Shown here piece by piece: positions 1-7,168 of a stretch of 7,786 nucleotides of DNA. Position 1 is the stretch's first letter; the number at the start of each line of letters is the position of its first letter. Source of the stretch: Leptospiraceae bacterium (GTDB lineage: Bacteria > Spirochaetota > Leptospiria > Turneriellales > Turneriellaceae). A program made the position numbers and the translations under genes. The notes beneath the pieces were generated by a model. The model worked only from the letters and a program-made list of their open reading frames with translations, ran no database searches and was not told the DNA's origin. Where the stretch lies: positions 1 through 7,786 of the forward strand of contig JAEUSA010000025.1 in assembly GCA_016788945.1 (NCBI GenBank). Reading direction: 5' to 3'.

Positions 1-1
1 G

Positions 2-1531
2 GGTCTGACGATCGAAGGCGTGTATGCGCCCCGAGGCGGTCGCTCCCGAAAAAACCAAGTTATTGGTTTTGTCGATAACCGCTGGACGGTTAATGAAACC
101 GGCGCGATGTTTTGCCAATAACTGACCTGTTTGCAGATCAAAAACAGAGACGCCCCACAGATGAGAAACCCAAAGCCGATCAAGTTCTTCGTCGACCGTC
201 ACCCCCACAGATGCTCCACCATTAAAACGCAGGCGTCGTTTCGGTCTCATCGTCGTACGGTCAACCTCGTGAATAAGACGGCCGTTAATCCATTCGGCAA
301 AATAAACTGCGTTGTGCTTATCAGAAATGCCGTCGTGATGCGAAATGATTGATCCGCTGACGACTGAACCTGTCAACGCTCTGTACCATGGATTTGGCAG
401 CAGGTCCCCGATGTCTTTCTGCATTTGTTGCCGCGTGAAATCCCACCTATATATGCGTTGATCAAATTCTGCGGATAAAAACAAAGCATCATTTTTTGCA
501 TCGTAGACCAGTGAATTGCCGATGCCTGATCCGGCAAAATCTTTCCAGATGCGCACATGATCTTGTGTGTAATCGATCAGCATCGTATTTGCCCCGACAT
601 TGACGTTGCGGATACGTACTCCGTTCATACCGACGAAGATCTGCCCCTTGTGGCATATCAACTGCTCAGGCCTGCCAAAATATTCGCTGTTAAAGGGTCT
701 TATTTCGCGGCGGGCTTCGAGACCCGTCAGGTCATACGCGCCGATGAAAGCGTTACGGCATTTATCGGCAAACATCGTGAGCGGGCATTGTGGATGCACA
801 GCGAACAGCATGCCGGTCGTCTGTGATTCGCAAAAACTCAGCGCTGGTTGCGCGGTTATGAGGGTTGCTCCCGGATACCGGATAACCGATGGTAACCATG
901 CCGAAAAAACTTGCACGGTAGGCATGGCGGTTAGAGTGATAATCAGGTAAGCGGCAACTGTTAACCTGCCCGAGGCAAACAAACGCAGCAGGGTAAGCGC
1001 GATCGCCGCAAACACGCACAATGCGAAGACCTCTGCGATATCCATCCACACCAATGAAATAGCGGAAACTATGACAGATGCTAACAGGGCAAAAACTAAG
1101 ATGTAATTACCTGCGGATTTTCTGATCAGCGCGATCTGGATCATCATGATCGCGATAATGATGAGAGCTGAGATCATGAGTTGCGGGGACAAATCGGCGA
1201 AGAATTGGAAGAATATCATGAGCACTGCGAGCAACGGCGCCGCTTCGATTGGCATCGCTATTTTCCGGTGCCGCAGGCAATAGAATGTCTTTATCAGCAG
1301 ATAGGCGGCAAGAATGATCAATACAAACAGCAGAGGTTTTGTCTGAATTGCATAAAGGTAAAGAAATCCCACGATTGTCAGAAAAATATGGAATTGTGCA
1401 ACGAGCACGTCGCCAAGAATATCTTCGGCGCCGCCGGGGAGTGCGCTGAACACTAGCGCGCGCGGTAAAATGCCCGCGGCAAGCGCCAATAAAAGGAATA
1501 CCAGAGAAATGCGCGTTATCCACACCGGCAT
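2..1531 (-). CDS. Multi-pass membrane protein with C-terminal beta-propeller-like domain (partial, C-terminus cut)
   Basis: I translated this frame on the minus strand. It is open without a stop for 510 codons from the ATG at 1531-1529 to the window edge, so the true C-terminus lies outside. Residues 1-214 are very hydrophobic, with about eight likely membrane segments (roughly 8-28, 43-62, 66-84, 97-113, 117-136, 142-161, 163-184, 189-213). From about residue 225 the protein becomes polar and shows propeller-like units: a hydrophobic strand, a short turn, then a strand ending in Asp plus Thr or Thr-Gly (near 349-366, 408-427, 452-469 and 491-510, for example DLQTG at 465-469). This pattern is typical of YVTN/PQQ/NHL-type repeats. 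Cysteines at 234, 249, 258 and 293 sit at the start of the soluble part. A GGGAAAG stretch nine bases before the ATG could serve as ribosome binding site. I do not recognise the family. The propeller is probably extracytoplasmic, but topology is inferred. Confidence 0.85.
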   Translation of the reverse strand, partial: MPVWITRISLVFLLLALAAGILPRALVFSALPGGAEDILGDVLVAQFHIFLTIVGFLYLYAIQTKPLLFVLIILAAYLLIKTFYCLRHRKIAMPIEAAPLLAVLMIFFQFFADLSPQLMISALIIIAIMMIQIALIRKSAGNYILVFALLASVIVSAISLVWMDIAEVFALCVFAAIALTLLRLFASGRLTVAAYLIITLTAMPTVQVFSAWLPSVIRYPGATLITAQPALSFCESQTTGMLFAVHPQCPLTMFADKCRNAFIGAYDLTGLEARREIRPFNSEYFGRPEQLICHKGQIFVGMNGVRIRNVNVGANTMLIDYTQDHVRIWKDFAGSGIGNSLVYDAKNDALFLSAEFDQRIYRWDFTRQQMQKDIGDLLPNPWYRALTGSVVSGSIISHHDGISDKHNAVYFAEWINGRLIHEVDRTTMRPKRRLRFNGGASVGVTVDEELDRLWVSHLWGVSVFDLQTGQLLAKHRAGFINRPAVIDKTNNLVFSGATASGRIHAFDRQT

Positions 1532-1628
1532 TGCAGCTTTCTTTCCCGCGCGCTGACTCGTTGAGTCAATTAAGAAAACCAGTGGATTTTTCGATTGCTG
1601 TCGGGTCGGCCGTATTCGTGCTCGCTAC
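1532..1628. promoter_or_regulatory. Divergent intergenic region between membrane/propeller gene and sulfotransferase operon
   Basis: These 97 bases separate two genes transcribed away from each other, so promoters for both should lie here, or partly inside the 5' part of the sulfotransferase reading frame if that gene starts later. A TTGACT hexamer reading toward the minus-strand gene resembles a -35 box and overlaps the dyad at 1554-1568. I could not find a convincing -10 partner at the proper spacing for either direction. Confidence 0.4.
1554..1568. promoter_or_regulatory. Perfect 6-3-6 dyad (TGACTC GTT GAGTCA), possible operator
   Basis: The two six-base arms are exact reverse complements around a three-base centre. 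The site lies 22 bases upstream of the ATG of the minus-strand gene and 60 bases upstream of the earliest sulfotransferase start, and it overlaps a -35-like TTGACT. No run of T follows on either strand, so it does not look like a terminator. A binding site for a dimeric regulator is the natural reading. A chance palindrome of this size is also possible. Confidence 0.35.
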
Positions 1629-2471
1629 GTGCGTGGCGCCCTGTATACGGTCTGTATAGCTTGGGCATTGGTTTGTTTAGGTCTTTCATGCCGCGGGGCA
1701 AAATCGAACCATGTGATCAATTTAAGCCTGCCGCGTTCGGGTACCGTCTCATTTGCAGGAATCCTCGACCGCCACCGCTCGACACACGAGTTCATGATTT
1801 CAGAGACAATTTTGGCTCTTCTCGACTTCCGGGAAAAAAAACTACCACTCGATGATCTTAAGTCATTTCTTCGTGAGCGCGATCTGCGTGCGGGGCACCG
1901 CATTGATTCGGCTTCTTTTTTCTACCTCGCTCCCGAAGCCGTCTTTGCTGCATTTCCCGAGGCGGGCTACTTCTTCGCCGTACGTGACTGTGAAAGCTGG
2001 ATTGTATCGATGGTCGATAACGCGGTTCATGCGCATAAAAAAATCCAAGAGGGCCATCCAACCGTGAATTTGGACTTTCTCGAGCGTTATTCCCGGCTTT
2101 TCATCAGCGGCCACCGGCGCGAATGGTTTCTCGATGATGGCTTGTTAAAAAAGTACGCCGGTCACATCAGCCGCGAGCTTGCCCGGTTCTGGCGGCAGTT
2201 TACTCTCGCGACCCTGCAGGCGATGCTCACTCTGCAAAGTGACAAGCGGCTTATTATCCGCTTGGAAAATTTTAACCAGTCATTGCCCGCAATCGCGCGG
2301 CTTGCCGGGGTTTCATCTGATACACTCAATACGACGAATATCCACCTGAATAAAGACCGTCGCTTTGCACAATACCGTGACCTTCTCGGCGCAGCGCGAC
2401 TGGCGAGTGAATGTCGGGCAGGGCAAACGGCCGTCGATCAATGGTTGCAATTGAATAATCGTGGTTATTGA
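1629..2471 (+). CDS. PAPS-dependent sulfotransferase-like protein
   Basis: The 280-codon frame carries the signature of PAPS sulfotransferases, which move a sulfuryl group from 3'-phosphoadenylylsulfate to an acceptor. A P-loop-like 5'-phosphosulfate motif, LPRSGT, follows a beta strand at residues 34-39. The 3'-phosphate motif is at 115-130, with Arg119 and Ser127 eight residues apart, the spacing seen in classical sulfotransferases. A strand ending RLENF at 211-215 matches the usual R-x-E-[DN]-[LF] segment. The acceptor is unknown. The start is uncertain: GTG at 1629 adds a hydrophobic stretch (about 5-21, ending in Cys) that could be a membrane anchor or signal, while GTG at 1713 would place the P-loop close to the N-terminus as in soluble family members. 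Neither has a good ribosome binding site. First gene of a four-gene overlapping cluster; its stop lies inside the next gene. Confidence 0.75.
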   Translation: MRGALYTVCIAWALVCLGLSCRGAKSNHVINLSLPRSGTVSFAGILDRHRSTHEFMISETILALLDFREKKLPLDDLKSFLRERDLRAGHRIDSASFFYLAPEAVFAAFPEAGYFFAVRDCESWIVSMVDNAVHAHKKIQEGHPTVNLDFLERYSRLFISGHRREWFLDDGLLKKYAGHISRELARFWRQFTLATLQAMLTLQSDKRLIIRLENFNQSLPAIARLAGVSSDTLNTTNIHLNKDRRFAQYRDLLGAARLASECRAGQTAVDQWLQLNNRGY

Positions 2472-3027
2472 GCATAAGACTTTATTCTCTGTATTTCGCG
2501 TCTTTCTCCGCGTGGGGCTGTATTCTTTTAACGCGGGTGCCAGCGACATCTTACTGCGCGAGACCGTCGAACGCAGAAGCTGGCTCAGCCATGCAGACCT
2601 GAGCCGCCTGATGGCATTGGCTGCGATTATTCCCGGTCCGTTTCATGTAAACCTCGTTATCGCCGCGGGCAATGCCGTGGCTGGTTTTCGCGGCGGCTTG
2701 ACCGCGGTGATTGCTTTTGTCTTGCCCGGCTTTGCGATCGCTTCACTCGTCGCCTTTGCTATTGGCCAGCACGTCGTGGCGGGTTGGCTTGAACAAAACC
2801 CGGGAATAATACGCGGGCTTGTGGTCTCAGTAGCCGGACTTCTGTTAAGCGCCATCGTCAGGTTAGGTAAGCGCACTCTATCGATTGTATGGCTGTGGCT
2901 CTTTGTACCTTCTCTTGCTGCGGCCATGCTATACCTCAGACCTCCGTTTGCCGCGGTGCTGGGCCTCTGCGGGCTTATGGGTGCACTTTATGTCATGTAT
3001 GTACAGCGCAGGCAAGGCGAAAAATGA
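2461..3027 (+). CDS. chrA: ChrA-family (CHR domain) transporter, first half of a two-gene pair
   Basis: A 188-residue hydrophobic protein with the CHR-domain pattern of the chromate ion transporter family: an amphipathic start, a Gly-x-x-Ser-Phe segment (19-23), an acidic/aromatic stretch RETVERRSWL (33-42), the conserved PGP (58-60) followed by Asn64, a glycine-rich turn (75-79), and a Pro-Gly in the next helix, then three or four further membrane segments. Short-chain ChrA proteins of this size carry a single CHR domain and normally act as heterodimers of two gene products, which fits the second copy directly downstream. The GTG at 2461 overlaps the sulfotransferase stop by 11 bases. An in-frame stop at 2452-2454 rules out a start further upstream. 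The usual SFGG signature is altered here to SFNAG. Substrate may be chromate, sulfate or another oxyanion; sequence alone does not decide. Confidence 0.85.
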   Translation: MVIEHKTLFSVFRVFLRVGLYSFNAGASDILLRETVERRSWLSHADLSRLMALAAIIPGPFHVNLVIAAGNAVAGFRGGLTAVIAFVLPGFAIASLVAFAIGQHVVAGWLEQNPGIIRGLVVSVAGLLLSAIVRLGKRTLSIVWLWLFVPSLAAAMLYLRPPFAAVLGLCGLMGALYVMYVQRRQGEK

Positions 3028-3593
3028 CCGCACTCAAAGTTTATTTGCTGATGGTGAAACTCACGCTGCTGAGTTTTGGTGGTGCTTATTCTATTTGGGC
3101 ATTGCTCGATTCGGCGGTTGCCGTGAATTGCCAGACCGGGCAGATTTTATCGGAAAATACAGGTGCCTTGATGGTTTGCCGTAGCGAATTCAGTGCGATA
3201 TTTGCTCTCGGTGAAGTGCTGCCGGGGCCGCAGGTGAATGCGATTTCTATACTCGCTTTTCGTCAATTTGGCGTCATCGGTATGTTGACGGTTTTGGCAG
3301 GGATGCTCTCTCCCGGTCTGATCTTAGTGCCGCTGGCGCGAAAATTTCAGGGGCGGTTTGACGGTTCAGCGTTCATGGCCGGCTTTTATCAGGGTGCGGC
3401 GGTTGCGACGCTCGCGATTCTCTGCGTTTTCTTACTGCAATTGACACGCAGCGCTACCTTCAGGCACAACACCCTGCACGTACCTGCTATTTTTTTTCTT
3501 TTGGTGGCATTCGTTCTGTCGTACCGTTTTAGATGGAATCCCCTCCTCATTGTGAGCAGCGGCGCGGCGGCGGGGTATTTTTTTCTGCAATGA
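3024..3593 (+). CDS. chrA: ChrA-family (CHR domain) transporter, second half of a two-gene pair
   Basis: A 189-residue multi-pass membrane protein with a well-conserved CHR start: LLSFGGA at 15-21, PGP at 67-69 followed by Asn72, and a later SPG (96-98), then about four hydrophobic helices up to the C-terminus. The ATG at 3024 shares an ATGA with the stop of the preceding gene, which indicates translational coupling; this choice gives a length almost equal to its partner. The frame is open further upstream, but a start there would lie deep inside the first chrA gene and add a non-CHR sequence. Between SFGG and PGP it carries a longer polar segment than its partner, with cysteines at 35 and 51. 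Likely forms a heterodimer with the upstream gene product, the two inserted in opposite orientations, as known for paired short-chain ChrA proteins. Confidence 0.87.
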   Translation: MTALKVYLLMVKLTLLSFGGAYSIWALLDSAVAVNCQTGQILSENTGALMVCRSEFSAIFALGEVLPGPQVNAISILAFRQFGVIGMLTVLAGMLSPGLILVPLARKFQGRFDGSAFMAGFYQGAAVATLAILCVFLLQLTRSATFRHNTLHVPAIFFLLVAFVLSYRFRWNPLLIVSSGAAAGYFFLQ

Positions 3594-4333
3594 AGCAAAA
3601 AATGTTCATATTTAAGGCTGTCATCTGCGCTTTGTTGCTCGTCTCTGCATGTACGGGAAACAAATATGATGGCGCTATCAACGGCGCACTCGGTTACCTC
3701 AACGCACGCGGTGAAAAGCTGACCCCGGTGGCCATACCGGTAATAGAGAATCTGAAAAAAAAATTCTCAATCAGCATCGAGACGACCGCGGCGCAGAAGA
3801 GAGCATTGCAGAACCTCTCTGCCGAGCAACGGGTTTTTTTCCGTCATATGGACAGCCGGTTCATGGTGTCGAGGGAGCAGGTGCGGCAATTGCGCGGGAT
3901 CAACCACATTACTGCTGCCGCACTGTACTGCGACGTCTACGGCCTACCGCCGTATTTTTTCCGGTCGCTGCGAAAAATGGCAAACGACGGCAACTATGCG
4001 CTGACGCATGCATTACTGGCACTGGTAATCATCCGTGGGCAACAATGCAGCTATGACAGGAATATCTACCAGCGCGAGCTCAATACGCAAATCCGGCAGC
4101 TGCGGCAACTCATGCGCGCGACCGCTCCTGATTCTGACCTCGGCATTGAAGCCATTCTGATGCTGCATCTTGCCAACCGTTCTCCCGAGCGCGCCGGTGA
4201 ACCGTCTTTCGTTAACCCCGAGTGGATTGAAAAAATTATTGGCTCTCAATCACCCGACGGTTCTTGGTACCAAAATGACCATACGACCGTAATCGCGCTC
4301 TGGTTGCTGCTTGAACTGCGCAGCGCCGATTAG
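3590..4333 (+). CDS. Putative lipoprotein with terpene-cyclase-like (alpha/alpha toroid) repeat motifs
   Basis: A 247-residue protein whose ATG shares ATGA with the stop of the second chrA gene, so it is the last gene of the operon. The N-terminus is a lipoprotein signal: basic residues, a hydrophobic core, then a V-S-A-C lipobox with Cys21 as the predicted lipidated residue, so the mature protein should sit on a membrane facing the periplasm or outside. The rest looks mainly helical. Two segments resemble each other: DG...ALTHALLAL at 133-145 and QSPDGSW...HTTVIALWLLLEL at 220-243. The second matches the Q-x-x-DGSW motif of squalene-cyclase/prenyltransferase-type helical barrels, but the protein is much shorter than those enzymes and lacks an obvious catalytic DxDD motif, so an enzyme role is not implied. 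Other cysteines at 114 and 152. Specific function unknown. A longer in-frame start at 3533 is rejected because it would destroy the signal peptide. Confidence 0.8.
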   Translation: MKQKMFIFKAVICALLLVSACTGNKYDGAINGALGYLNARGEKLTPVAIPVIENLKKKFSISIETTAAQKRALQNLSAEQRVFFRHMDSRFMVSREQVRQLRGINHITAAALYCDVYGLPPYFFRSLRKMANDGNYALTHALLALVIIRGQQCSYDRNIYQRELNTQIRQLRQLMRATAPDSDLGIEAILMLHLANRSPERAGEPSFVNPEWIEKIIGSQSPDGSWYQNDHTTVIALWLLLELRSAD

Positions 4334-7125
4334 CCCAGCGCTCTCTCGAGTAACTCGCTCTGTTCGCGCTCATGCACTTTGAGCAGGCCCGCGGCCGGAC
4401 TCGGCGATGTCTTGCGTGCTACCGGTAAAATCATATTCTGGTAGCGCCCTTTCGCGAGGCGTTCGTCGAAGCGGTCTTTGACATAAAACCACGCGCCCAT
4501 ATTCTTCGGCTCTTCTTGCACCCAGCGCAACTCCTTGAGTCCGCTGTAGCGCTCGAGTATCGTACCGACAAGATCGTATTTGAACGGATAGAGCTGCTCG
4601 AGGCGCACAACGGCAATGTGTTTGATGCCACGCGCATTGCGCTCTTTGATGAGATCGTAATACACCTTGCCGCTGCAAATCAGCACACGCGTGACTTTAC
4701 CGGGTTCAACGCTTTCGTCTGCGATAACGGGTTGAAATCCACCGGTGAGCAGCTGATCCACCGTGCTCACTGCCTCGGGATGCCGTAGCAGGCTCTTGGG
4801 ACTGAGAATCACGAGGGGTTTTTTCTGCTTTCTGAGTGCTTGGCGCATCAGCACGTGGAATATCTGCGCGGGGGTCGTGAGGTTGCAGACCGTCATATTT
4901 TCGCGTGCGCACAATTGTAGAAAACGCTCGAGTCGGGCGCTCGAATGTTCCGGTCCCTGACCTTCATAACCGTGCGGTAACAGCATCACCAGACCGCTCA
5001 TACGGTTCCACTTAACTTCTCCGCTCGAGAGAAACTGATCGATGATGATCTGCGCCCCGTTGGCAAAGTCGCCGAACTGAGCTTCCCAGATCGTCAGGCT
5101 TGCCGGTGACGAGAGCGAATAGCCGTATTCAAAACCGAGAACAGAATATTCCGAAAGCGGAGAATTGAGAATTTCAATCTGCGCCTGCTTGTCGCTGATA
5201 TGATTGAGCGGCGTGAACTTATTCGCCGTTGCGGTATCGAGCAGCACCGCATTGCGGTGGGCGAATGTGCCGCGTTCAGCATCTTGCCCGCTCAGGCGAA
5301 TGGCGATACCGCGGTTCAACAATGTACCGAAGGCAAGTGCCTCGCCCATGCCCCAATCGAGTGGCTGCGTGCCCTGAGCCATTTTGGCGCGGTTTTCGAG
5401 AATGGCCGCGATTTTTTTATGCGGATTAAAACCTTGTGGAAAGCGGGTAATCCCTGCTGCGACCGATTCGAGTTCATCACGGCTGAGCGCCGTGACCGGT
5501 TCGTCACCGCCGTTCTTGGAGAAGCCAGACCACAAACCTTTCATGCTGTCGACATTGATGGTGACGTTTTTTTCTTCGGTTTCGACATAACTCTTTTCGA
5601 GTGATTCGTTGACGCGCTGCTTGATCACCTCGAGCGCCGCGGCGCTGTGACCGGTTTCTATCAACCGCTTTTCATAAATTTCTACGGGTGTCGGATGTTT
5701 GCGGATGATGTCATACATTGTCGGTTGCGTGAACGCCGGCTCGTCGGTCTCATTATGCCCGTGACGGCGATAGCAGATCAAATCGATGACGACGTCTTTT
5801 TTATAGCGCTGCTTGTATTCCATCGCAAGTGAAATCACGCGGTGGCACGCTTCGGGATCATCGCCGTTGACGTGAAAGATCGGAACCTGAAAACCTTTGG
5901 CGAGATCCGTTGCATAACCTGTTGAACGCGATTCTTCAGGTGTCGTGGTAAATCCGATCTGGTTATTGATGACAATGTGCAGCGTGCCCCCGGTCGTATA
6001 ACCGGGTATGTTCATGAGGTTGAGAGTTTCAGGCACGACGCCTTGCCCGATAAACGCTGCGTCGCCGTGAATCAAGATGCCCATGTACTTTTCGCGCACT
6101 GCATCCGCATTGAGCGTCTGCCGCGCACGCACGGAGCCCATGCATACCGGATTTACTGCTTCAAGATGGCTCGGGTTAAACATCAGCGTCATGTGCACTC
6201 GCTTGCCTGCGGCGGTGACACGTTCTGAAGAATAGCCGAGGTGGTATTTGACGTCGGCGTTGTCGTACGTGTTGACGTCGGCCTTTTCTTTGAACTCGGC
6301 AAAAATAAACTGTGCCGGTTTTTCCATGATGTTTTCGAGCACGTTGAGCCGGCCACGGTGCGCCATGCCGATCACGATTCCGTTCATGCCCATCTGCCCG
6401 GCAATTTCAACGCTGGCGTCGAGCATCGGAATCAGCGCATCGCCGCCTTCGAGAGAGAAACGTTTTTTGCCGACGAATTTTTTGCCGAGAAATTTTTCAA
6501 AGTAGTCTGCCTGATATAGTTTTTCAAATATCCGCAGCTGTTGTGCTTCGTCGATCGGCGCATTATTCGCCGTGACTTCCATTTTGTACTGCAGCCAGGT
6601 GCGCTCCTGCGCATTGCGCAGGTAGTAGTGCTCGGCGCCAATCGAGGCACAATAAGTCTTTTCGAACCATTCGACAACATCACCGAGTTTTGCGACGCCA
6701 AGGCCCGGTACTTCGGTGTCGAATTCGTTTTCGAGGTCTTCGCGCGTCAGGTTGTTGAGGCGATCTTCGATTCCCGCGCGGTTTGGTTTCAAAATGCCCA
6801 ACGGGTCAAGATGTGCCGCGAGGTGTCCCCGGCTGCGGTATGCGTTGAGCAGGTTCTGCACACCCATTTCTTTGAGTAGTGAAACGTCAATACCCGAACC
6901 CGCGACGAGTTCGGCGTTTTTCTGCGCACCGCCGTTGGCATTTTGTTCACCGCGCGACTTCGGTGACCCATTGATCGCGCCAGCCGCCGCGGGGTTGCCT
7001 TCGAGGTCACGAAAAAAATCGCGCCAGTCAGAGGTCATCGACTGCGGTTGCTGCTGGTATTTTTCGTAGAGTTCTTCGAGAAAGTATGCCTGATCAGCGC
7101 TGAGCGCGCTGTGGTTCGACTTCAT
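4330..7125 (-). CDS. sucA: 2-oxoglutarate dehydrogenase E1 component
   Basis: The ThDP-dependent E1 subunit of the 2-oxoglutarate dehydrogenase complex decarboxylates 2-oxoglutarate and passes the succinyl group to the lipoyl domain of E2 in the cytoplasmic TCA cycle. At 931 residues it matches the usual family length (E. coli about 933). Domains in order: the N-terminal E1o helix that binds the complex core (about 8-43, ending DWRDFF), a Gly/Ala/Asn-rich linker (44-76), the dehydrogenase E1 domain (about 200-520), the transketolase-like pyrimidine domain (about 588-785) and the C-terminal domain (about 790-931). Active-site landmarks: AHRGRLNVL with His256, NPSHLE with His320, the ThDP/Mg site GDAAF (354-358) with NNQIGFTT (387-394), RHGHNETDEP (454-463), and LLPHGYEGQGPEHSSAR with His718. 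No frameshift or lost catalytic residue is visible. No E2 gene follows inside the window. Confidence 0.98.
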   Translation of the reverse strand: MKSNHSALSADQAYFLEELYEKYQQQPQSMTSDWRDFFRDLEGNPAAAGAINGSPKSRGEQNANGGAQKNAELVAGSGIDVSLLKEMGVQNLLNAYRSRGHLAAHLDPLGILKPNRAGIEDRLNNLTREDLENEFDTEVPGLGVAKLGDVVEWFEKTYCASIGAEHYYLRNAQERTWLQYKMEVTANNAPIDEAQQLRIFEKLYQADYFEKFLGKKFVGKKRFSLEGGDALIPMLDASVEIAGQMGMNGIVIGMAHRGRLNVLENIMEKPAQFIFAEFKEKADVNTYDNADVKYHLGYSSERVTAAGKRVHMTLMFNPSHLEAVNPVCMGSVRARQTLNADAVREKYMGILIHGDAAFIGQGVVPETLNLMNIPGYTTGGTLHIVINNQIGFTTTPEESRSTGYATDLAKGFQVPIFHVNGDDPEACHRVISLAMEYKQRYKKDVVIDLICYRRHGHNETDEPAFTQPTMYDIIRKHPTPVEIYEKRLIETGHSAAALEVIKQRVNESLEKSYVETEEKNVTINVDSMKGLWSGFSKNGGDEPVTALSRDELESVAAGITRFPQGFNPHKKIAAILENRAKMAQGTQPLDWGMGEALAFGTLLNRGIAIRLSGQDAERGTFAHRNAVLLDTATANKFTPLNHISDKQAQIEILNSPLSEYSVLGFEYGYSLSSPASLTIWEAQFGDFANGAQIIIDQFLSSGEVKWNRMSGLVMLLPHGYEGQGPEHSSARLERFLQLCARENMTVCNLTTPAQIFHVLMRQALRKQKKPLVILSPKSLLRHPEAVSTVDQLLTGGFQPVIADESVEPGKVTRVLICSGKVYYDLIKERNARGIKHIAVVRLEQLYPFKYDLVGTILERYSGLKELRWVQEEPKNMGAWFYVKDRFDERLAKGRYQNMILPVARKTSPSPAAGLLKVHEREQSELLERALG
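7100..7110. repeat. 11-bp direct repeat CTGAGCGCGCT, copy 1 (inside sucA codons 6-9)
   Basis: This element recurs exactly at 7183-7193, 83 bases away, and each copy contains the 8-base palindrome AGCGCGCT. Copy 1 encodes part of the S-A-L-S stretch at the start of SucA, so coding constraint alone could explain it. It may instead be a paired regulator site flanking the sucA start. Confidence 0.3.
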
Positions 7126-7168
7126 ACTTGCTTGCCAATTGCGTGCAGAGGACGGTCAAGTATTTTTT

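Noticed and set aside
557..950. Two overlapping plus-strand open frames
   Set aside because: Antisense to the propeller gene, with no recognisable protein pattern and no ribosome binding site; shadow frames.
1107..1523. 138-codon minus-strand open frame
   Set aside because: It lies in another frame of the same strand within the membrane/propeller gene. Its translation is Arg/His/Pro-rich with no family signal, while the gene frame gives clear membrane helices.
1595..1855. Plus-strand open frame overlapping the sulfotransferase start
   Set aside because: Its composition is Pro/Arg-rich and it ends inside the sulfotransferase, whose own frame has conserved motifs.
2889..3023. Longer N-terminus for the second chrA gene
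   Set aside because: This would lie inside the first chrA gene, adds no CHR sequence, and the ATGA start at 3024 gives the expected length.
3533..3589. Longer N-terminus for the lipoprotein
   Set aside because: It would bury the signal peptide and lipobox; the ATGA start at 3590 gives a canonical lipoprotein N-terminus.
6241..6519. Plus-strand open frames antisense to sucA, and others along 4516-7069
   Set aside because: All mirror the strongly conserved sucA coding sequence; long antisense frames are expected from its codon usage.
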